The position numbers and the translations under genes are program-made. Under the pieces are notes generated by a model. That model worked only from the letters and a program-made list of their open reading frames with translations. It did no database searches and was not told the DNA's origin. Below are positions 34,846-43,023 of a stretch of DNA of 64,000 nucleotides, in pieces. This DNA is from an uncultured Flavobacteriaceae bacterium. GTDB taxonomy: Bacteria > Bacteroidota > Bacteroidia > Flavobacteriales > Flavobacteriaceae. The stretch is taken from assembly GCA_943842245.1 (NCBI GenBank), contig CALTAJ010000002.1, positions 207,596-271,595 on the forward strand, in the 5' to 3' direction. Each line of letters starts with the position of its first letter. The first letter of the stretch is position 1.

Positions 34846-35322
34846 ATGAAAAATCTAATATTTGGATTACTTTTTATATTATCACTAAGTTTAAACGCCC
34901 AATGGAAAGGCACTACCAGTAACGATGATCAAAGGACCATGATGGTTCAACGTCACATGGATCTATATCCTAAAAATGATCAATCTCAATTAAAAAACTT
35001 ATTAACTAGTGACGCTACAATAAACATCAATGGTGTTGATGTTCCAGGTGGTGTTGAAGGTTTAGCAGAAGGCGAAAGAATGCATCATAAAATATTTAAA
35101 AACATCAAGTTTGAAGTTGGTGCAAATATTACTTCAAAATATGAAAATGGTCAAACATGGACACACGTATGGGCTTGGTGGTCTGGAGAGGGGAAAAAAA
35201 CAAAAAATTCATCTACTATCCCAGTTCATATTGCATTTAAATGGAACGGGATGAAGGCAACACAAGCATATATGATGTATGATCCCACAGCATTAAATAA
35301 TGAAATTGCTGCTAATAATTGA
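34846..35322 (+). CDS. Secreted SnoaL/NTF2-like protein
   Basis: The 158-residue protein has a signal peptide (ending LSLSLNAQ). The mature part (MMVQRHMDLYPKNDQSQLKN, then ASKYENGQTWTHVWAWWSG-like and VHIAFKWNGMKATQAYMMYD segments) has the helix-sheet order of the SnoaL/NTF2-like fold, a small cup-shaped ligand-binding domain. No catalytic residues are evident. The 5' leader (34819-34845) shares TTATTAATCATAAATCA with the gene at 28495, suggesting common control. Confidence 0.6.
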   Translation: MKNLIFGLLFILSLSLNAQWKGTTSNDDQRTMMVQRHMDLYPKNDQSQLKNLLTSDATININGVDVPGGVEGLAEGERMHHKIFKNIKFEVGANITSKYENGQTWTHVWAWWSGEGKKTKNSSTIPVHIAFKWNGMKATQAYMMYDPTALNNEIAANN

Positions 35323-35361
35323 AATATTTAATTAGTCAATTTAGATAATCAGTTAACCTTA

Positions 35362-35396
35362 CCCCCTTTTAATCAAGGGGGTTTATTATATCTTTG
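35362..35396 (+). terminator. Terminator fused to a -7 box (TATCTTTG)
   Basis: CCCCCTT (35362-35368) pairs with AAGGGGG (35375-35381) and is followed by TTTATTA. The perfect TAnnTTTG box TATCTTTG (35389-35396) follows, with the next ATG exactly 4 nt later. Confidence 0.75.
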
Positions 35397-35400
35397 GCAT

Positions 35401-35601
35401 ATGAAAATATATTTAAAACATTTTGTTTTTTTTATAGCAATTAGTTTGTTTCTTATCGGTGTTTCATATTATAACAATCAAACTGATTTTTTTGATCCGT
35501 TCAACGAGCCTTCCCAATACTATTTTACAGCTACATTTTTGATAATGTTTTTCCTTTGGAAAAATAATTACTTTACAAGAAATAAGTCCCCAAAGACTTA
35601 A
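35401..35601 (+). CDS. 66-residue two-helix membrane protein
   Basis: The protein starts MKIYLKHFVFFIAISLFLIG, has a second helix (YFTATFLIMFFLWKNNY) and a basic tail. No family was recognised. It forms a monocistronic unit: a TATCTTTG box 4 nt before the ATG suggests a leaderless mRNA. Confidence 0.5.
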   Translation: MKIYLKHFVFFIAISLFLIGVSYYNNQTDFFDPFNEPSQYYFTATFLIMFFLWKNNYFTRNKSPKT

Positions 35602-35624
35602 CTCATATTTTTTATAGAGATTTA

Positions 35625-36596
35625 TTATTTTATCAACTTCTGATATTTCCCCGCAACTTCTATTCCACCTGAAAAACCTATATCAGATAAAAGTAGAGTG
35701 TTAGTTTTTTTATCGAATAACTCTACTGTTATTTCTGCCTTCATACTTTCCTCAATTCGTGCATCCATAAAACCTGCTATTGGAGCAGCTAACTCAGTGA
35801 CATTATTCCTTTTTACCCAAAGACTTAATCTGAATTTACCATTCTCTATTATTACCTCAACTTTATCTTCGAAGACATTACATTTTTTTATCCTTGAGCC
35901 ATTATAAGTAGTGAATTCATATAATTTTCCTTCAAATAACAATCCTCCTATGTGACCAATAAATGATGAAGTTAACCAGGGAATCATCGCTATTGAAGCT
36001 TTTACAGATGTTCCATGTTGCGAAAAATGATTGCTTTGCATCCAAATATATGCTTCTGGAAATGAATGCCCCCAATCTTTTTCCATATAACCTTTACCTT
36101 GTGAAAATGAAATTGATTCATCATTAAAAACCACTTCTCCTGTTATGCAGTGATTCATACTTAAAATACCATGATAACACTCCATGAAAGGCACAAACGA
36201 AAATGGCCCCATTATGCCTGGTGATAATAAACTTGAAGACCATGGAGTAAGGTTGTCAAAATTTACTTCCCCTTGTATATTAGGAAGTTCAAGTGTCATT
36301 TTACTTGAAGAGAAAAAATTATTACCAATAAATAAAGAGTGTTTTTTTGGTGAAGGACGAAAATCATTCGCATCAAAACGATGATACCATGCCTTGTCTT
36401 TTTTTCCATCTAATACTTGAATAAAAGCTTGTTTACTTCCATTTTCATCCATAGCAATTCCGGGAATAATAGCTATTGCTTGTCCCTGATCCTCACTAAC
36501 TAACTTGTAATACCAACCTTCAAAGAAACGCTTGGACCTACCCCATCCATGGTAACATTCGTCATGCCAAAGGGCATAAAGTTTTTTAAAAATCAT
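35625..36596 (-). CDS. Tocopherol-cyclase-like protein
   Basis: The 323-residue soluble protein has the family features of tocopherol-cyclase-like proteins: an N-terminal HDECYHGWGRSKRFFEGWYY (near 11-30), SLLSPGIMGPFSFVPFMECY (near 122-141), GKGYMEKDWGHSFPEAYIWM (near 168-187), and a C-terminal beta-rich part. Plant members (VTE1) close the chromanol ring of tocopherol. Bacterial homologues without a tocopherol pathway have unknown substrates, perhaps prenylquinones. It is the last gene of the S8 peptidase-cvfB-like operon, 34 bp after its neighbour. Confidence 0.78.
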   Translation of the reverse strand: MIFKKLYALWHDECYHGWGRSKRFFEGWYYKLVSEDQGQAIAIIPGIAMDENGSKQAFIQVLDGKKDKAWYHRFDANDFRPSPKKHSLFIGNNFFSSSKMTLELPNIQGEVNFDNLTPWSSSLLSPGIMGPFSFVPFMECYHGILSMNHCITGEVVFNDESISFSQGKGYMEKDWGHSFPEAYIWMQSNHFSQHGTSVKASIAMIPWLTSSFIGHIGGLLFEGKLYEFTTYNGSRIKKCNVFEDKVEVIIENGKFRLSLWVKRNNVTELAAPIAGFMDARIEESMKAEITVELFDKKTNTLLLSDIGFSGGIEVAGKYQKLIK

Positions 36597-36630
36597 AGTT
36601 AGTTGTCCTTAAAATTTTGAGGTGTAGATT

Positions 36631-37050
36631 CTATTTTTTTGAGAGAAGTACAATTTTATTACTCTCAATCATAATTTTCTTTCTTTTATAAAGAACACCC
36701 AAAGCTTTTTTAAAAGCTTTTTTACTTAATTGAACCTGTTGCATAATGTCATCAGGATTACTTTTATCAGAAAGATGTAGTTCCCCTGTAGACTCCAATT
36801 TCTTTAAAACAATTGCACAGTTAGAATCAATCACTTTTAAAAACCCTTGGGGTTTAAGAGAAATATCATACTTCCCGTCTTCTCTTATTTTTTTTATATA
36901 ACCATCCTTTTTCATGTTTCTGCATAGTGGCTCGAATATCTCATTCTCGTATAACAGCCCCTCAAAAGAATCATTAATCAACACATTAAATCCTAAATCA
37001 GTTTCTCTTCCAATTATAAGTTCTACTTTATCTCCAACATCTAATTCCAT
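36631..37050 (-). CDS. Half-length CvfB-like S1 and winged-helix RNA-binding protein
   Basis: The 139-residue protein matches the C-terminal half of CvfB-type proteins: an S1 domain (MELDVGDKVELIIGRETDLG, then GLLYENEIFEPLC and GYIKKIREDGKYDISLKPQG) and a winged helix (ISK-like LSKKAFKKALGVLYKRKKI). Full-length Bacteroidota homologues have about 280 residues with two additional N-terminal S1 domains; here only 33 bp separate its ATG from the preceding gene's stop. It is either an N-terminally truncated or a naturally short form. The role could be RNA binding or translation control. Confidence 0.65.
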   Translation of the reverse strand: MELDVGDKVELIIGRETDLGFNVLINDSFEGLLYENEIFEPLCRNMKKDGYIKKIREDGKYDISLKPQGFLKVIDSNCAIVLKKLESTGELHLSDKSNPDDIMQQVQLSKKAFKKALGVLYKRKKIMIESNKIVLLSKK

Positions 37051-37083
37051 ATCTAAAACTAACTATAATAATTTTTTTGACCT

Positions 37084-38688
37084 TTACTGCATTTTCGCTT
37101 TAAAATCTTTTAAAGAACCCATTGGATCTCTTTCTTTATAGAGTGAAGCATAAAGTAGAGCGTTATATAAATTGACAGTTTTTCCAGATACTGAAAAATA
37201 ATTAGCACCAAAAATTTCTTCTGAATTGGGCTTTTTCAATTTATCATTCATCTGAATTCCTGAAGCCATAAGAATATGCTTGATCGAGGAAGCAGATAAT
37301 TTAGGATAAAAAGATCTTAAGACAGAAGCAACTCCAGTAACATTTGGTGCTGCCATTGAGGTTCCATTTAAATATTCAAATTTTCCGTCTAAAACAGAAG
37401 AATATACTTGATATCCTGGTGCAAATAAATCTACATTTTTAGCTCCATAATTTGAAAAATATGCAATTTGTAAGGAATCTAAGTCATATGACGAAGCACC
37501 AACAGTCAATAGGTTATTTAAAAATTCTTTCCCCTCTTCATTATCTGAAGGAAATGTATGGTTTTCATTCAAATCAATGTTATTTGAGTCATTCCCTGCT
37601 GAACTAACAATTAAAACATCTTTTTCAGATGCATATTTCATAGCATCATTTACCCAGTTTGGATGTGAAGAGTATTTCTTCCCAAAACTAAAGTTAATAA
37701 TCTTAGCACCATTATCCACAGCATATCTTATGGATAAGGCAACATCTTTATCATACTCGTCACCGTCTGGAACGCACCTTATCGGCATGATTACTATGTC
37801 TTTAGTTATACTTCTTACAATACCACTTACATGGGTTCCATGTTTGTTTTTATCACCTACATTATTATCTCCGTAATATTTATCATTAAAATTATCAGGA
37901 TCGTCACCTAGAATTGCTCTTCCATCAAAATCAACATTATTATGGTATTTATTACTTGATTCGTAATATTCTATTGCCTTCGAAAATACATCTTCAGACC
38001 AATTATTAAATTTTGCTAATTCTAAGAATTTTATTGCTTCGTCTATCTCAACAGATTTATTTGTTAAATCTTTGGCTTTTTCAATAGTATAATTATCTCC
38101 AAACGAAACAGATAAAATACTGTCAGATTTTAACAATAATTTTGAAAGATCTTGAATTCGGCTTATTGTTTGGTTATTTTTTTCAATTGCCTGGAAAATT
38201 TCATTTTCATAAACACTTCTCATTTTATCATTTGGACTTGATTTTTTAAATAACCTTACATACTCAAAGTTTTCTTTATCAGATTGGCCTAAAAAGTTCC
38301 ATCCGTTGATGTCGTCTACATATCCATTATTATCGTCATCTTTTTTGTTATTTGGAATTTCATCTTTATTAACCCAAATAAAAGGAGATAAATAAGGGTG
38401 GTCAATTTCTACGCCAGAATCAATAATAGCAACAATTATCTTTTTCCCTGCCTGATCCTTTATCAATTCATTGTATGCTTTATTAACACTCATACCTGGA
38501 ATTGTATCTAAATCAAAATCTAATAAGGACCATTTCTTCTTTTTAGTATCAAGAAATTCTTTTGAATTTTGATCAGATACTTTTGTATTAAAATTTTTAG
38601 AATCGATTTTTATTGGGTAGCCAACGAACTTATATGAAGAACAGCTTATGGAAATTAAAATAGTTAGAAATAAGAGTGTTTGTTTCAT
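37084..38688 (-). CDS. Subtilisin-like (S8) serine peptidase lipoprotein
   Basis: I chose the ATG at 38688: it gives a 534-residue protein with a lipoprotein signal (LFLTILISISCSS). The catalytic triad is visible: Asp in VAIIDSGVEIDHP (near 85-97), His in NKHGTHVSGIV (near 260-270) and Ser in NGTSMAAPNVTG (near 443-454). An insert between Asp and His (about 110-255) is longer than in typical subtilisins. It probably acts in the periplasm or on the cell surface. Its upstream neighbour FGE ends 88 bp away, and it leads the S8-cvfB-tocopherol-cyclase-like operon. Confidence 0.9.
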   Translation of the reverse strand: MKQTLLFLTILISISCSSYKFVGYPIKIDSKNFNTKVSDQNSKEFLDTKKKKWSLLDFDLDTIPGMSVNKAYNELIKDQAGKKIIVAIIDSGVEIDHPYLSPFIWVNKDEIPNNKKDDDNNGYVDDINGWNFLGQSDKENFEYVRLFKKSSPNDKMRSVYENEIFQAIEKNNQTISRIQDLSKLLLKSDSILSVSFGDNYTIEKAKDLTNKSVEIDEAIKFLELAKFNNWSEDVFSKAIEYYESSNKYHNNVDFDGRAILGDDPDNFNDKYYGDNNVGDKNKHGTHVSGIVRSITKDIVIMPIRCVPDGDEYDKDVALSIRYAVDNGAKIINFSFGKKYSSHPNWVNDAMKYASEKDVLIVSSAGNDSNNIDLNENHTFPSDNEEGKEFLNNLLTVGASSYDLDSLQIAYFSNYGAKNVDLFAPGYQVYSSVLDGKFEYLNGTSMAAPNVTGVASVLRSFYPKLSASSIKHILMASGIQMNDKLKKPNSEEIFGANYFSVSGKTVNLYNALLYASLYKERDPMGSLKDFKAKMQ

Positions 38689-38776
38689 GAAATTTTTTCG
38701 GTAAATATAAGATATCATCAATAAAAAATCCAGACCAAAAAATTAAAAAATGTATATGACTAATGGAAAATAACTA

Positions 38777-39841
38777 TCAATTTTCTTTTGATTGAGTTTC
38801 AATTGACTTAACTAATCTAAATCCTGTGTGCTGTAAACCAGTATCGGGAGAAGATTTCATTCTTGATGCTATTCTATAGCCAGAACAATATGCGTCATTG
38901 CAAAGAAAAGACCCTCCACGCATGACCTTTTGCCTTAAATAGGGTTGATAAGGATCGTATGGAGCTTCAGGACCTTGAGGGTTATTCACCTTTTGGCTTT
39001 TAAAAGATTCATAATAAGTATAATCATACCAATCTGAACACCATTCCCAAACATTTCCTGCCATATCAAAAAGACCAAAAGAATTTGATTTAAATGAACC
39101 TACTGGTGCTGTGTAAAAAAACTGATCCTTTAGTGTATTCTTATAAGGGAAATCTCCTTCCCATGCATTTGCTTTGGGCTCTCCACTTGTAACTGCTTCA
39201 TCGCCCCATGGATACTTTTTATTCAGTCCTCCACTTGCGGCCCATTCCCATTCTGCTTCTGTTGGTAAACGCTTTCCAGCCCAGGCGGCATACGCTTGTG
39301 CATCATACCAAGAAATATGAACTACGGGATGGTCCATTTTATTTTCAATCGAACTTCCCTTTCCTTTTGGATAACGCCAACTGGCTTTAGACTTCCATTG
39401 CCACCATGCACCATAATCATTGAGGTTTACAGGCCCATCTGTTGCTTCAAATACTAATGAAGCTGCTTTAAGTAGTGAGTCGTTTGGCTTAGGTGTATCT
39501 GGAGGAAGTTCTTTTTTCAATTCCTCCCAGTTAGGTTTTTTTTCTGCAGTAGTTATATATCCAGTAGCATCAATAAATTCCTTGAATTGAAAATTGGTAA
39601 CCTCGGTTTGGTCCATCCAAAAAGCGTCAACATGAACAGGATGAACGGGAGATTCATCATCTCGTGCTTGTTTACCACTGCTTCCCATTAGAAAATCACC
39701 AGAAGGAATCATTACCATACCTTCCTTTATTACTTTAGGAAGATTTTTTAACTCCTTATTAGCGCATTTGGCAAAAAATAAAAATATAAATAAACCGAAA
39801 AGTAAGTTAATTTTTAGGCTTTTAAATAATTCTAGTTTCAT
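38777..39841 (-). CDS. Formylglycine-generating enzyme (sulfatase activator), exported
   Basis: The 354-residue protein oxidises the active-site Cys of sulfatases to formylglycine. It has the FGE fold motifs MVMIPSGDFLMGSSG (near 42-56), ISWYDAQAYAAWAGKRLPTE (near 174-193), NVWEWCSDWY and RGGSFLCNDAYCSGYRIASR (near 307-326). In this last motif the two copper-binding active-site cysteines (C-x4-C) are both present. The N terminus (LFGLFIFLFFAKCANKE) is a lipoprotein signal, so activation probably occurs in the periplasm. It lies in the same strand order as fecR-susC-susD-sulfatase, 140 bp after the sulfatase. Confidence 0.92.
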   Translation of the reverse strand: MKLELFKSLKINLLFGLFIFLFFAKCANKELKNLPKVIKEGMVMIPSGDFLMGSSGKQARDDESPVHPVHVDAFWMDQTEVTNFQFKEFIDATGYITTAEKKPNWEELKKELPPDTPKPNDSLLKAASLVFEATDGPVNLNDYGAWWQWKSKASWRYPKGKGSSIENKMDHPVVHISWYDAQAYAAWAGKRLPTEAEWEWAASGGLNKKYPWGDEAVTSGEPKANAWEGDFPYKNTLKDQFFYTAPVGSFKSNSFGLFDMAGNVWEWCSDWYDYTYYESFKSQKVNNPQGPEAPYDPYQPYLRQKVMRGGSFLCNDAYCSGYRIASRMKSSPDTGLQHTGFRLVKSIETQSKEN

Positions 39842-39981
39842 CTAAATAGTATCTATTACTGCTTATATAAAACATCACTTTAGTAATGTCTTTAAATTGT
39901 TATTATAGTGATTAATGTTCATTTAAATTAATAGAATATTTTGATTTTAAATACTCTTTTAAAATTTGATTATTATTAAAA

Positions 39982-41292
39982 CTATTTTTTTGGTAATTGA
40001 GGGATTAATTCTAATTCAGAAGATAGTTTAGTTTTAATTCTTTTTTCATTTTCAGATAAATCTTCATTATTTAAAGGATTAGTTTCTAAAACATCTTTTT
40101 CCATGTCAAAAAACTCACCATTTTGATATAATTTATACCTTTTTGTTTGAGAAAAAACATTTCTATATCTGGAAATATTACCCCACATAGGATCATAATA
40201 AATACTAACCATTTCTCTTTTTAATGTTTCTTTATTTTTAAGAATTTGAACTAGACTTTCTCCATCACTATCGTTTTCTACATTTAAAATATCTGAAAAA
40301 GTTGCATAGAAATCATTAAAATTAACAAGACCCGAATAATTTCTAGATTTTTTAATTGTAGATGGCCAGCTTGCTACCATTGGCACGTTAACTCCGTGAG
40401 ATATTGTATTGCCCTTCCCTCCTCTTATTGAACCATTTTCTGTTTGAGAAATTATTCTAGGATGAGTTCCATTATCACCAACAAATAATAAAAGAGTGTT
40501 TTCTGCAATACCTTGAGCTTCTAATTCATCTACAATTTTACCAATGATTTTATCCATGTAGGCTACCATGTCAACAAAATATTTATTGTCTTTCTCTGAC
40601 CTTGTTTCTAGAGACTTCCATTCTGGAGAGTCAGGAGTTGGTACAAAAGGATCATGAACTAAAAGCATTGGATAATAAATAAAAAAAGGATTATCCTTAT
40701 TTCTTTTAATAAAATCAACAGCATAATCTGATACAACATCAGGCCCATATGCATTTTCGTTTCTTGGCAAAAATTTTCCGTTTTGTTCAATTAATGGGTT
40801 AGCAAATCTTTCTCCTAGATCCTTGGTTTTGGTAAGTTGCCATAAAGAATATTCATCAAAACCAAATTCATATGGCCGCTTATTATCCTGAGATATATTC
40901 TTATCAACAGCTTTAATTTTTATACCATTAAGTTGCCACTTTCCTACTATGGCAGTTTTATATCCATTTTCTTTAAATAGATTTCCAAATGTTTTTTGAT
41001 TTGAATTTAGATATGTAAAGTGTTTATAATTTCTGAAATTATGTTTACCAGTCATAATTTTGACTCTTGAAGGGGTGCACAGGGGCTGGGAAATTGCTTT
41101 TGAGAAGTTTATACCATTTAACGCCAAAGAATCCAGTACAGGGGTTTTATAAGAGGTGCTCCCGTTAATACTTAAACATTCAAAACCGATATCATCAGCC
41201 ATAATTAATATAACATTAGGCTTTTGATTTAATTCATCTTTCGAATTACAATTAATAAAAACTAATAGAATAAAACTTAAAAAATATTTCAT
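39982..41292 (-). CDS. S1-family sulfatase (lipoprotein)
   Basis: The 436-residue protein has a lipoprotein signal (LLVFINCNSKDE). Sulfatase motifs: PNVILIMADDIGFE (metal Asp pair near 32-33), the formylglycine site CTPSRVKIMTGKHN (near 68-81), GKWQLNG and FVGDNGTH (near 268-275). Cys-type S1 sulfatases hydrolyse sulfate esters after conversion of the Cys by an FGE. It lies between susD and the FGE in the leftward operon, so it is probably part of sulfated-glycan breakdown. Confidence 0.93.
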   Translation of the reverse strand: MKYFLSFILLVFINCNSKDELNQKPNVILIMADDIGFECLSINGSTSYKTPVLDSLALNGINFSKAISQPLCTPSRVKIMTGKHNFRNYKHFTYLNSNQKTFGNLFKENGYKTAIVGKWQLNGIKIKAVDKNISQDNKRPYEFGFDEYSLWQLTKTKDLGERFANPLIEQNGKFLPRNENAYGPDVVSDYAVDFIKRNKDNPFFIYYPMLLVHDPFVPTPDSPEWKSLETRSEKDNKYFVDMVAYMDKIIGKIVDELEAQGIAENTLLLFVGDNGTHPRIISQTENGSIRGGKGNTISHGVNVPMVASWPSTIKKSRNYSGLVNFNDFYATFSDILNVENDSDGESLVQILKNKETLKREMVSIYYDPMWGNISRYRNVFSQTKRYKLYQNGEFFDMEKDVLETNPLNNEDLSENEKRIKTKLSSELELIPQLPKK

Positions 41293-41395
41293 CTGAAAAA
41301 ACTATTTAAAAAAGGGTTACTAATGAAATAAAAAATTCCAAAGTAACCCATAATATCAAAATTAACGATTAACTATTTAAATCTAACATTCAATT

Positions 41396-43013
41396 TTATC
41401 TATAACCATTATTGGTAGGATCTGAATCCAACAATACGGGATTTGTTTGAATCTCATTTAATGGAATTGGATATTTTAAATGTTTTGTCTGAATATTTCC
41501 AGCAGCCCCTTGAGCGTGTCTAGTAACCTTTGTGTTCTGAACTGTTTCAATAAGGGTGCCCCATCTGATTAGATCCTGCTTTCTATGTCCTTCTGCAAAT
41601 AATTCAAACTTTCTCTCATCCATCATTGCAAGTCTAAAGTTTGTTTGAGTCATTCCAGTCCATGGCATATCTGGTTCAAATGCTCTTTCACGAACTTTAT
41701 TTACATATTGATAAGCATTGTTTGGTCCATTTAGCTCATTTTCTGATTCAGCTGCCATTAGGTATATATCTGCTAATCTGATTAGTACGATATTCTCAGA
41801 TTTTGAATTTCGTGGCTTATCATTATTTAAATTCATTAATTTACCTACATATGGAAATTTTAATTGAATTCCTTCATAATATTCCATTATGGTAACATCA
41901 TATCTAAGATCTCCAGCATCCCAATTTCCTCTTTTGCTTATATCTGGACATGCAATTCCTGCTCCATAACCAGTCATTGACTGACCATTTGCAGCTAATG
42001 CTGCATTCAAAGCATTTTTATCACCTTTAGCCTTGGGATTATCCTTCAATCGTGGATTAAATTCTTCAATCCAAAGATTTGATTGCAAATTCCCACCATT
42101 CAGATTTCCGTTTGTATTAATTATGTTGGTTCCTAAAGCAGTAGCACCTGCAAAATCTACCCATAGAATGTGTTCCTCTTTGATTTCATTATCTAATGTT
42201 GTTTTATCATAACCATAAACATCAGCAAAATCATCCATTAATTTGTGGGGTGAGTTATTAATGATATCCACACATTCTGCTAAAGTCTCAGACCATTCTT
42301 TATCAAATAAATGAAATTTGGCTTTTAGAGCTGATGCAGCCCACTTGGTCATTCTCCCTTTATCACCTGCAGCAGAATATGCTGAGGGCAACAGAGATTT
42401 TGCAAGTGCTAAATCTGTTTTCATTTGACTTCTAATAGTTGACATTGGAGTCCTTGGTAAAACAGCAAGTTCATCGGTTCCAAGATCCTCGGTAAAGAAT
42501 GGAACATCTCCCCAAAAACGAGTCAAATCATAGTATGCTAATGCCCTAAGAACATATAACTCTCCTAACAACTGATTTTTTTCTTCAGCTAGATAGTGCA
42601 TCAGCGGAACTTATATTTGCTATTGCAGAATTAGCATTTCTAATAATTAAATAAAACTCTTTCCAAGTAGCAAATAGATCTCCTAACCCTTCTGTATACA
42701 AATAATTATAGGGGGTTTGAACAACTTTTCTTTGTGGACAAACCTCATCAGTTCCAAACTGAACTGCTCCCCGATAATTCCTATTTCTATATAAATTTTG
42801 ACTGTTTAATAGAGCATATACACCATTAACGGCCATCTCTGCTTCATTAAGATTATTAAAGAATACAGCCGGAGATAAAGCATCTCTAAGATCTTCATCT
42901 AAAAAAGGCTCATCGCAACTAGATGGTAGTAGTAATAAACTAAAAACCATCACGGCGCTTAAGATATTTTTGTAAGTATTTTTCATTTTATTTGATTTTT
43001 GAATATTTTTCAT
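41396..43013 (-). pseudogene. SusD-family nutrient-binding lipoprotein, frameshifted
   Basis: SusD proteins are surface lipoproteins that close over the SusC pore and bind glycan. The start of the gene (MKNTYKNILSAVMVFSLLLL then PSSCDEPF, a lipobox) and the typical SusD end (LRALAYYDLTRFWGD; ERKFELFAEGHRKQDLIRWG; YPIPLNEIQTNP) are present. One extra base near 42600, in the codons for ADALS-AEEKNQLLGELY, splits the frame into 142 and 401 codons that overlap by 17 bp. Correcting one base restores about 530 residues, the normal length. It is either a recent inactivation or a sequence error. It lies directly downstream of susC. Confidence 0.88.
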
Positions 43014-43023
43014 CGCTATAATT

